Below, piece by piece: positions 19,342 to 26,345 of a DNA stretch of 64,000 nt (within the stretch, counting starts at the first letter, position 1; each line of letters starts with the position of its first letter). The notes below the pieces were generated by a model. That model saw only the letters and a list, made by a program, of their open reading frames with translations, was not told where the DNA came from and did not search any database. Source of the DNA: JALOAT01 sp041685115 (GTDB lineage Bacteria; Pseudomonadota; Gammaproteobacteria; Thiohalomonadales; Thiohalomonadaceae); the NCBI GenBank assembly GCA_041685115.1, contig JAWLGK010000001.1, forward strand, positions 124,001 through 188,000, in the 5' to 3' direction. A program made the translations under genes and the position numbers.

Positions 19342-20475
19342 TCAGGGGGTGAACACGCACAGCGGCACGTAGAGCTCCTCGGCGCTCAGTCCGCCGTGCA
19401 CGCCGTGTTGGGCGAAGGCGCGTTCGCCGGCGAGGCGTTGGGTGATCACGTGGTTGTCACGCATCAGCAACAGGTAGTCGCCCACGCGATGGGGGAGTTG
19501 GGGGTGCACAGCGCCGCGGCCCAGCCAACCGGTTTCGAGCAGATGCGCGCGCGGGATGAGCTCGCAGCGGTCGGCCAGCGCGTGGGTGACATAGGCCTCG
19601 AACGCCTCGCGGCGGTCTGCGTGCGCGTAGGCGTAGGCGGCGCGCGGCTCACCGCAGAGCGGCAGGGAGAGACATTCGGCAACTGCCGGGTGCTCGGCGA
19701 TGTCCAGGATGCGCTCCGGGGCAGAGTCGAGCATGCCGTGGTCGGCCGTGATCAGCAGCGCAACATCGAGGCCGGCAAGCCTATCGAGCAGCTGTTCCAG
19801 CGCCAGCTCCAGTTCTGCCAGCTTGCCGGCGCCGCCCGCGAGGCCATGGTGGTGGACCGCCCCATCGAACTCCGGCCAATACGCATAGGTCAGGCCGGGC
19901 CCGCGCGCCAGCGAGGCGAGCAGTGCCACCAGGCCGTCCAGATCGCGGTAGGCGTGGCGCTGGGCGGGGCCGGAGAGGGCTCGGCTGTAGGCGGAATCGG
20001 CAATGTAGAAGGGATTCACCACGTGTCCGGGTCGCGTCAGCCCTTCGAAGATGCTGGGGCAGGCCATGATGTCCCGCGGGGTGATGCCTGCCTCCGTGTA
20101 GGCCGCGCCGCCGTGGCGCGGTGTGAAAGGCAGTACGGTGGCGACACTGCCCAGTTCGCGCAGCCACGTGAACCATCCCGTCATGCCGTGCTGGGCGGGC
20201 GCCACGCCGGTATACAGGCTGGTGATGGCGCTCGCGGTGGTGGTGGGAAATACGGAGGTGAGGCGCGCCAGTTGGTTCCGTGCCAGCAGGCCGCTATACC
20301 CGCGGACGATCGCGTCGCCCACGCCATCGGCAATGAACAGAATGATGTGGCGCGCCCGCTGCACGGCGTGGGGCAGCGCCAGCGGCGCATAGCCGCGGTT
20401 GTCGGTGGCGCCGGCGATGGCGCGCAGCGATGCGGCGAGGTTGACCAGGCTGGCCTGATAGTCGGGTGCGTGCAT
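19342..20475 (-). CDS. Alkaline phosphatase superfamily / type I phosphodiesterase-like hydrolase
   Basis: A 377-residue hydrolase of the nucleotide pyrophosphatase/phosphodiesterase fold. The metal ligand region is ILFIADGVGD (Asp50), the nucleophile cluster is FPTTTASAITSL (Thr78-80), LLITADHGM supplies further ligands and a late HGG motif is in FAQHGVHGGLS. There is no signal peptide, so it is probably cytosolic. It would hydrolyse a phosphodiester, phosphonate or sulfate ester; the substrate is unknown. It is divergent from the Sel1-repeat gene, with 63 nt between starts. Confidence 0.85.
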   Translation of the reverse strand: MHAPDYQASLVNLAASLRAIAGATDNRGYAPLALPHAVQRARHIILFIADGVGDAIVRGYSGLLARNQLARLTSVFPTTTASAITSLYTGVAPAQHGMTGWFTWLRELGSVATVLPFTPRHGGAAYTEAGITPRDIMACPSIFEGLTRPGHVVNPFYIADSAYSRALSGPAQRHAYRDLDGLVALLASLARGPGLTYAYWPEFDGAVHHHGLAGGAGKLAELELALEQLLDRLAGLDVALLITADHGMLDSAPERILDIAEHPAVAECLSLPLCGEPRAAYAYAHADRREAFEAYVTHALADRCELIPRAHLLETGWLGRGAVHPQLPHRVGDYLLLMRDNHVITQRLAGERAFAQHGVHGGLSAEELYVPLCVFTP

Positions 20476-20538
20476 GAGGGGTCCGTCAGGGGAAGTCTAG
20501 CCGGTGACTTTCGGCATGAATTCGCGCAGCATTGTGCC

Positions 20539-20991
20539 ATGCGTTTTTTGCTCCTCATCGCCGTCCTCGTGGCCGCCCCCAGCGGCGCTGACACCGGCAC
20601 GCTGCGCGCCGCCGCAGCAGGCGGCGATGCCTACGCCCAGCTCAACCTGGGGGCGGCGTACGACAATGGGCTCGGCGTAAAACCGGACCCGGCCCTGGCG
20701 CTCTACTGGTACCGCGCGGCGGCCGGGCAGGGCCTCGCCGAGGCGCAGTTCAATCTGGGGCACCTGCTGGTCTCGCTCGGCGAAACGGGTGAGGGAGCCC
20801 GCTGGCTCAGCGAAGCGGCGCAGCAGGGACTTGCGGATGCCCAGTACCTGGTGGGCGTGATGTATGCCGAGGGCACCGGGCTGCCCGTCGACACGGTGAA
20901 GGCGCTGGCCTGGCTGCGGCGCGCCGCCGCTCAGGAGCATGCGGAAGCACAGGCCTACCTGGAGGCGAGCTTTCCGCCGCCGTCGCCCTGA
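20539..20991 (+). CDS. Exported Sel1-repeat (TPR-like) protein
   Basis: A 150-residue protein with a short signal peptide (MRFLLLIAVLVAAPSGA). About three Sel1-like repeats follow, with the consensus A-x-x-x-LG-x-x-Y-x-x-G-x-G-V / A-x-x-W-Y-x-x-A-A. These modules form helical solenoids that bind proteins and are common in envelope and secreted scaffolds. The start at 20539 is set by the signal peptide; the frame is open far upstream across the hydrolase gene. No partner is apparent. Confidence 0.85.
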   Translation: MRFLLLIAVLVAAPSGADTGTLRAAAAGGDAYAQLNLGAAYDNGLGVKPDPALALYWYRAAAGQGLAEAQFNLGHLLVSLGETGEGARWLSEAAQQGLADAQYLVGVMYAEGTGLPVDTVKALAWLRRAAAQEHAEAQAYLEASFPPPSP

Positions 20992-21111
20992 TCGCTGTCG
21001 TGCACCAAAAAAGCGCACGCGGGCTTTAACCGTCAACAACACCGCGATATCCCCGGCACGCGGATTCCGGTAGAATCCGCCGCCATTTTCCTCCATTTCG
21101 GTAGCACCTTT

Positions 21112-22923
21112 GTGATCGAGAAACTTCGCAACATCGCCATCATCGCCCACGTGGACCACGGCAAGACCACGTTGGTCGATCAACTCCTCCAGCAGTCCGG
21201 TACGCTGGCCCGTGGCCAGGCCGCCGAACGCGTTATGGATTCCGGCGATATTGAGAAGGAACGCGGGATCACCATCCTGGCCAAGAACACGGCCATCGAC
21301 TGGAACGGCTACCACATCAATATCGTCGACACCCCGGGCCACGCCGACTTCGGCGGCGAGGTGGAGCGCGTGATGTCCATGGTCGATTCCGTGGTGCTGC
21401 TGGTGGATGCGGTGGAAGGCCCCATGCCGCAGACACGCTTCGTGACCCAGAAGGCGCTGGCGCGCGGTCTGCGCCCCATCGTGGTCGTGAACAAGGTCGA
21501 CCGCCCCGGCGCACGTCCCGATTGGGTCGTCGATCAAACCTTCGACCTCTTCGATCGCCTGGGCGCCACCGATGAACAGCTCGATTTTCCCATCGTCTAC
21601 GCCTCCGGCCTGAACGGCTTCGCGGGCCTCAGCGCCGACGTGCGCGACGGCGACATGACCCCGCTGTTCGAGACCATCGTCAAGCACGTACCGGCGCCTG
21701 ACGTAAATATCGACGGTCCGTTCCAGATGCAGGTCAGCTCGCTGGATTACAACAGCTACGTGGGCGTCATCGGCATCGGCCGCATCGCCCGCGGCAAGGT
21801 CAAGACCAACACCCCCGTGGTGGTGGTGGATCGCGAAGGCAAGCGCCGCAACGGCCGCGTGTTGCAGATCATGGGCTTCCACGGACTCGATCGCGTGGAA
21901 GTGTCCGAGGCCCGTGCCGGCGACATCATCGCCTTCACCGGCATGGAAGAGCTGAACATCTCCGACACCCTGTGCGACCCGCAGGCGGTGGAGCAGCTGC
22001 CGCCGCTCACCGTGGACGAGCCCACCGTGAGCATGACCTTCCAGGTGAACACCTCGCCCTTTGCGGGCAAGGAAGGCAAGTTCGTCACCTCGCGGCAGAT
22101 CCGCGAGCGCCTGACGCGCGAACTGGTGCACAACGTGGCCCTGCGCGTGGAAGAGACCGACGACCCGGACAAGTTCCGCGTCTCCGGCCGCGGCGAGCTG
22201 CACCTGGGTATCCTCATCGAGAACATGCGCCGCGAAGGCTATGAGCTCGGCGTGTCGCGTCCCGAGGTGATCATCCGGGAAGTGGACGGCGAGAAGCACG
22301 AGCCCTTCGAACAGCTCACCGTGGACGTGGAAGAGCAGCACCAGGGCACGGTGATGGAGAAGCTGGGCACGCGCGGCGGCGACCTGAAGAACATGCTGCC
22401 GGACGGCAAGGGCCGCGTGCGCCTCGACTACATCATCCCCTCGCGCGGCCTCATCGGCTTCCGCACCGAGTTCCTCACCGCGACCCAGGGCACCGGCCTC
22501 ATCTACAGCGTGTTCGACCACTACGGGCCCATGAAGCGCGGCACCTACGGCACCCGCATCAACGGTGTGCTCATCGCCAACGGCCTGGGTAAGGCCCTCG
22601 GCTATGCGTTGTTCAACCTGCAGGAGCGCGGCCGGTTATTCATCGGCCACGGCGACGAGGTGTACGAGGGCATGGTGATCGGTATCCACTCGCGCGACAA
22701 CGACCTGGTGGTGAACCCCCTCAAGGGCAAACAGCTCACCAACGTGCGCGCCGCCGGCTCGGATGAAAACATCATCCTCACCCCGCCCATCCGCATGTCC
22801 CTGGAACAGTCCCTCGAATTCATCGACGAGGACGAGCTGGTGGAAGTCACCCCCGAATCCATCCGCATCCGCAAGAAGTACCTCAAGGAAAACGACCGTA
22901 AGAAGGCGGCGCGGGCGGAGTAA
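21112..22923 (+). CDS. typA: Ribosome-associated GTPase TypA/BipA
   Basis: A 603-residue translational GTPase. The start is IEKLRNIAIIAHVDHGKTTL (G1), with ERGITILAKNT as switch I, DTPGHADFGGEVERV as G3 and NKVDRPGAR as G4. EF-G-like domains and the BipA-specific C-terminus follow. It binds the ribosome and is needed for assembly and growth under stress or cold. The start is GTG at 21112, as an ATG is absent at the conserved N-terminus; the ribosome site is weak. Length matches the family. Element B follows the stop. Confidence 0.97.
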   Translation: MIEKLRNIAIIAHVDHGKTTLVDQLLQQSGTLARGQAAERVMDSGDIEKERGITILAKNTAIDWNGYHINIVDTPGHADFGGEVERVMSMVDSVVLLVDAVEGPMPQTRFVTQKALARGLRPIVVVNKVDRPGARPDWVVDQTFDLFDRLGATDEQLDFPIVYASGLNGFAGLSADVRDGDMTPLFETIVKHVPAPDVNIDGPFQMQVSSLDYNSYVGVIGIGRIARGKVKTNTPVVVVDREGKRRNGRVLQIMGFHGLDRVEVSEARAGDIIAFTGMEELNISDTLCDPQAVEQLPPLTVDEPTVSMTFQVNTSPFAGKEGKFVTSRQIRERLTRELVHNVALRVEETDDPDKFRVSGRGELHLGILIENMRREGYELGVSRPEVIIREVDGEKHEPFEQLTVDVEEQHQGTVMEKLGTRGGDLKNMLPDGKGRVRLDYIIPSRGLIGFRTEFLTATQGTGLIYSVFDHYGPMKRGTYGTRINGVLIANGLGKALGYALFNLQERGRLFIGHGDEVYEGMVIGIHSRDNDLVVNPLKGKQLTNVRAAGSDENIILTPPIRMSLEQSLEFIDEDELVEVTPESIRIRKKYLKENDRKKAARAE

Positions 22924-22934
22924 GGCAGAAGAAT

Positions 22935-23073
22935 TAACACGGGGACACGGGGAACACGGGGGATTTCAAGTTCGGTTTGTGGCAGGTGTGCTTCCGCAGA
23001 CCGACTCACCGGGCGCAGGCACTGGCGGCAAGAAATCCTTGTTTACCCCGTGTTCCCCGTGTTCCCCGTGTTA
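22935..23073. repeat. Long inverted-arm element B (27/28-bp arms, unit ACACGGGGA)
   Basis: Arms 22935-22961 and 23046-23073 are reverse complements except for one missing base in the left arm. Each holds three units of ACACGGGGA. The 84-nt centre has no obvious REP hairpin. The element fills most of the 186-nt gap between typA and pip, which are co-directional. It is the same family as elements A and C. Confidence 0.82.
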
Positions 23074-23109
23074 TAGCTTTTTCTTCTTCACACAGAGGGA
23101 GGAACCGCC

Positions 23110-24063
23110 ATGCCGCGCACGCTGTATCCGGAGATCCAGCCTTACGTGCAGCATTCGCTGGCCGTGGCGACGCCCCACGTGTTGCACGTGGAGGAGTGCG
23201 GCAATCCCCAGGGCCTGCCCGTGGTGTTCGTGCACGGCGGGCCGGGGGCGGGCTGCGAGCCTTGGCACCGGCGCTTCTTCGATCCGGCGCGCTATCGCAT
23301 CGTGCTGTTCGACCAGCGCGGTTGCGGGCGCTCGGCACCCCACGCCGGCCTGGAGGCCAACACCACGCAAGACCTCGTGGCCGACATGGAGCGCATCCGC
23401 GAGCACCTGGGCATCGAGCGCTGGGTGGTGTTCGGCGGCTCCTGGGGCTCCACGCTCGGTCTTGTCTACGCGGAAACCCATCCCGAGCGCGTGCTCGCCC
23501 TGGTGCTGCGCGGCATCTTCCTGTGCCGTCCCCACGAGATCGCCTGGTTCTACCAAGAGGGCGCCAGCCGCCTGTTCCCTGAGCACTGGCAGCACTATCT
23601 CGCCCCGATTCCGGCCGAGGAGCGCGGCGAGTTGCTGCATGCCTACCACCGGCGCCTCACCAGCGACGACGAGGTGACCCGTATGGCCGCCGCCAAGGCT
23701 TGGTCCATCTGGGAGGGCTCCACCGCCACCCTGCGCCCCAACAAGTCGGTGATCGATCACTTCGCCGATCCCTACACCGCCTTGTCCCTGGCGCGCATCG
23801 AGTGTCATTACTTCGTGCACGACAGCTTCCTGCGCCCCAACCAGATCCTGGCGGACGCCCATCACCTGAAGGACATCCCGGGGGTCATCGTCCACGGCCG
23901 CTACGACGTAATCTGCCCGGTGGAAAACGCCTGGCAGTTGCACCAGGCCTGGCCAGGCGCCGAGCTGCGCATCATCCCGGACACCGGGCATTCCGCCGCC
24001 GAGCCGGGCAACACCAGCGCCCTGGTGGAGGCCACCGACGCCTTCGCCGATCGCTTCGCATGA
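23110..24063 (+). CDS. pip: Proline iminopeptidase (alpha/beta hydrolase)
   Basis: A 317-residue serine peptidase that removes N-terminal proline from peptides. Visible motifs are the oxyanion loop VHGGPGAGCE, the DQRGCGRS segment, the nucleophile Ser111 in GGSWGS, the acid in GRYDVICP and the catalytic His in DTGHSAAEPG. Length and motif order match the S33 family. GGAGGAA lies just before the ATG. Its stop overlaps the dtd start (ATGA), so the two are coupled. Confidence 0.95.
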   Translation: MPRTLYPEIQPYVQHSLAVATPHVLHVEECGNPQGLPVVFVHGGPGAGCEPWHRRFFDPARYRIVLFDQRGCGRSAPHAGLEANTTQDLVADMERIREHLGIERWVVFGGSWGSTLGLVYAETHPERVLALVLRGIFLCRPHEIAWFYQEGASRLFPEHWQHYLAPIPAEERGELLHAYHRRLTSDDEVTRMAAAKAWSIWEGSTATLRPNKSVIDHFADPYTALSLARIECHYFVHDSFLRPNQILADAHHLKDIPGVIVHGRYDVICPVENAWQLHQAWPGAELRIIPDTGHSAAEPGNTSALVEATDAFADRFA

Positions 24064-24506
24064 TCGGCCTGTTGCAACGGGTCAGCGAGGCCCGCGTGGA
24101 GGTCGCCGGCGAGGTGGTGGGCGAGATCGGCCGCGGCCTGCTGGTGCTGCTGGGCGTGGAACAGGGCGATGGCCGCCCCCAGGCCGACCGTCTGCTGGAA
24201 CGGCTGCTGGGATACCGGGTCTTTCCGGATGCGGCAGACCGCATGAACCTGAGCCTGCGCGACGTGCAGGGCGGGCTGCTGCTGGTGCCGCAGTTCACCC
24301 TCGCCGCCGACACCGCCAAGGGCATGCGCCCGAGTTTCACGCCCGCCGCCGAGCCGGCCGACGGCCAACACTGGTTCGACTACGTACTTGCCCAGGCACG
24401 CGCAAGCCACGGGCCGGTCGCAAGTGGGCGGTTCGGGGCCGACATGCAGGTCCATCTCGTCAATGACGGCCCGGTGACCTTCTGGCTGCGGGTGCCGCCG
24501 GGCTGA
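24060..24506 (+). CDS. dtd: D-aminoacyl-tRNA deacylase
   Basis: A 148-residue deacylase (start MIGLLQRVSEARVEV). The two family signatures are present: an SQF-like motif (here PQFTLAADTAKG) and NDGPVTFWL near the C-terminus. It hydrolyses D-amino acids, and also glycine mis-charged on tRNA-Ala, from tRNA. The first base of the SQF-type motif reads Pro rather than Ser, a modest variation; the catalytic Thr and GP dipeptide are intact. It overlaps pip by 4 nt. Confidence 0.95.
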   Translation: MIGLLQRVSEARVEVAGEVVGEIGRGLLVLLGVEQGDGRPQADRLLERLLGYRVFPDAADRMNLSLRDVQGGLLLVPQFTLAADTAKGMRPSFTPAAEPADGQHWFDYVLAQARASHGPVASGRFGADMQVHLVNDGPVTFWLRVPPG

Positions 24507-24611
24507 GACCGCCTATTACCGTCCCGCGTCCAGGCAAACACGCGTAGAATGCCCCGATCAGCTTGAGGTCGGCTTTTCCTTGCGGGCCGGCCATGAACGG
24601 GGGAAACGCGC

Positions 24612-25109
24612 ATGTCGCACGAGATTTCGGAGCAGGATAAGAAGCGGGCACGTCAGCCGCACGAACTGTTCCTTATCAACCTGATCACCAATCACATCCT
24701 GTTGTTTGCCGCGGCGCTGGGCGTGGCCACGTCGTATCCGCTGCTATTGCTGCCCATCTTCATCGCCTCGGCGAGTGTGCTCAGCTACACGCTGGTGCGT
24801 GCACGGCGTTCGCTGCACGCCGATCCCTGGTTCGTGGCCGGCCATTGGCAGGTAGCCGCACGCCGCAGCCGGATGTTTCTGATCATGCTGGCGGCGGTGT
24901 CCGTCCTCGTCGCCGTGATCCTGCTGCTTGCCGGCGGCGACCCCAAACCGCAGCACTGGGCCATCCTCGGCGCCACCATTTTGCCGGTGATGGTGACCGT
25001 GCTGGTGTTGATCATCCTGGAGACCGACGCCATGCAACAGGCGACCCACGGTCACATGCCTCAGTGGGTGCATGAACGTCTGCCGCAGCCGCAGGTGGAG
25101 GCCGCCTGA
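24612..25109 (+). CDS. Four-helix membrane protein of unknown function
   Basis: A 165-residue protein. A charged N-terminus of about 18 residues precedes four predicted helices (about 22-40, 42-62, 92-112 and 118-140), and a short His/Gln-containing tail follows. It has no motif I know. GGGGGAAA precedes the ATG at a good distance. It stops one base before the next gene, so the pair is an operon. The cbb3-assembly genes lie about 1 kb away on the other strand, but no link can be shown. Confidence 0.78.
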   Translation: MSHEISEQDKKRARQPHELFLINLITNHILLFAAALGVATSYPLLLLPIFIASASVLSYTLVRARRSLHADPWFVAGHWQVAARRSRMFLIMLAAVSVLVAVILLLAGGDPKPQHWAILGATILPVMVTVLVLIILETDAMQQATHGHMPQWVHERLPQPQVEAA

Positions 25110-25110
25110 C

Positions 25111-25791
25111 ATGGAAAAGCGCATCATCCTGGGCGTGCTGGGATTCGTGGTTCTCGCCTTCGTGCTCGGCGTGTTCCTGCCCGCACTGTTGGTGGACCCG
25201 GAGCCGGCCCGCGATCTGCCCTGGCAGATCGAGAAGACGGCCACGGGAAACACCCGGGTCTTCGGCATCACCCTTGGGGAGAGCACGCTGACCGAGGCCG
25301 AGCGCGCACTCAGGCATGCCGCGGAAGTGACCCTGTTCAATGCCCCGAGTGGGGAGCGCGTGGTGGAGGCCTACGTCGATCAGGTAACCCTGAGCGGTCT
25401 GTCCGCCAAGGCCGTGCTCGGCGTGGATGTGCCCGAGGCGTGGCTCGAACCCATGTACGAACGCGGCATTCGCGCCAGCCGCATGGGCAGTGGTGAGCAG
25501 AAGGTGACGCTCGCACCGGAGGATTTGGCCAAGGTGCGCGACCTGCCGGTAAACAGCATCACCTACATGCCGTCCGTCAATCTGTCGCCTGAACAGGTGG
25601 AAAAGCGCTTTGGCGTCCCTGCCGAGCGTCGGCGCGAGACCGGCGATGAACCGGTGGAGCATTGGCTTTATCCCGAGCTCGGTCTCGACGTGGCTATCAG
25701 CGAGCGCAAGAAGGAAGTGTTGCAGTACGTGTTGCCCACCGAGTTCGGGCGCCTCGCGCGCCCACTTCAGGATGTGCCGGTGGTGCGCTAG
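25111..25791 (+). CDS. Single-span membrane-anchored protein of unknown function
   Basis: A 226-residue protein. The N-terminal anchor helix is at 5-24 (IILGVLGFVVLAFVLGVFLP), and a soluble periplasmic domain follows, with repeated phrases FGITLGESTLTEAE and SPEQVEKRFGVPAE. These resemble the 'length-of-path' helix of SmpA/BamE-like or lipoprotein-29 folds. I cannot assign a family. The start at 25111 follows GGTGGAGG inside the upstream gene's end. It is translated in tandem with the four-helix protein. Confidence 0.75.
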   Translation: MEKRIILGVLGFVVLAFVLGVFLPALLVDPEPARDLPWQIEKTATGNTRVFGITLGESTLTEAERALRHAAEVTLFNAPSGERVVEAYVDQVTLSGLSAKAVLGVDVPEAWLEPMYERGIRASRMGSGEQKVTLAPEDLAKVRDLPVNSITYMPSVNLSPEQVEKRFGVPAERRRETGDEPVEHWLYPELGLDVAISERKKEVLQYVLPTEFGRLARPLQDVPVVR

Positions 25792-25851
25792 CGCGCCACT
25801 GTCGCTGCACGTACCAAGACGACACGCCCACGGGATCGGCGGGCCTGATTC

Positions 25852-26088
25852 TTCTCGGGTGCGGGCGAGCTTCCGCTCACGAACAGCACGGCCGGAAGTC
25901 GCGAGCAGAAGCTCGCTCCCACGGGTGAAATCTGTTCAAGGGCCAACCCACCGTAGGAGTGGGCTCAGCCCGCGAGTTTGCCGTGAGTTCTCACGCACCG
26001 CCCAGGCTGCGCCGATTTTTTTCTCGGGTGGGAGCGCGCTTCCGCTCGCGAACAGCACGGCCGGAGGTCGCGAGCAGAGCCCGCTCCC
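25852..26088. repeat. REP-like hairpin array with a 68-bp duplicated unit
   Basis: Two near-identical copies (25852-25920 and 26021-26088) each consist of two REP-like hairpins in opposite orientation around a shared core ACGGCCGGA. Between them, a single unit GTAGGAG-TGGGCTCAGCCC-GCGAG lies at 25953-25978. The 350-nt gap (25792-26141) between convergent genes holds nothing else that I can see. No transposase-like gene for REP mobility is in the window. Confidence 0.8.
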
Positions 26089-26141
26089 TCAGGGGGCAAT
26101 CAGCCCGATGTGCACCCGCAGGGGATTGCCCGCGTGGCCGC

Positions 26142-26345
26142 TCAATCCTCGTCCGCGTCGGGCCAGTTGGGATTGGCCTTTTTCTTGGCGGGCGGGGTGA
26201 GCGGCTCGTCCTCATCGAGCAGGATGCGGTGGGCCTCGCCTTCGAAGTCTTCGTACTGTCCCTTCTTGACCGCCCATACCAGAATGCCGACCAGCGCCAG
26301 GCCGAGCACGATCATGGCCGGGATCAGCGTGTAGATCACTTCCAT
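26142..26345 (-). CDS. ccoS: cbb3 oxidase maturation protein CcoS
   Basis: A 67-residue protein. One membrane helix (about 8-26) is followed by the family hallmark AVKKGQYEDFEGEAHRILLDE. CcoS is needed to insert haem and copper into the CcoN subunit. Its ATG shares a base with the ccoI stop (TAATG). The lysine-rich, acidic tail after residue 50 is variable in the family. This is the last gene of the ccoGHIS block. Confidence 0.95.
   Translation of the reverse strand: MEVIYTLIPAMIVLGLALVGILVWAVKKGQYEDFEGEAHRILLDEDEPLTPPAKKKANPNWPDADED

Noticed and set aside
17331..19352. 673-codon open frame antisense to the hybrid kinase
   Set aside because: It lies entirely opposite a kinase with full H-box, N-box, G-boxes and two receivers. 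The frame stays open only because of high GC third positions; its translation is low-complexity His/Gly/Ala and has no ribosome site.
20497..22521. 674-codon open frame antisense to typA
   Set aside because: It is opposite an unmistakable TypA gene. The translation is His/Val/Asp-rich without domains, a typical GC-rich antisense shadow.
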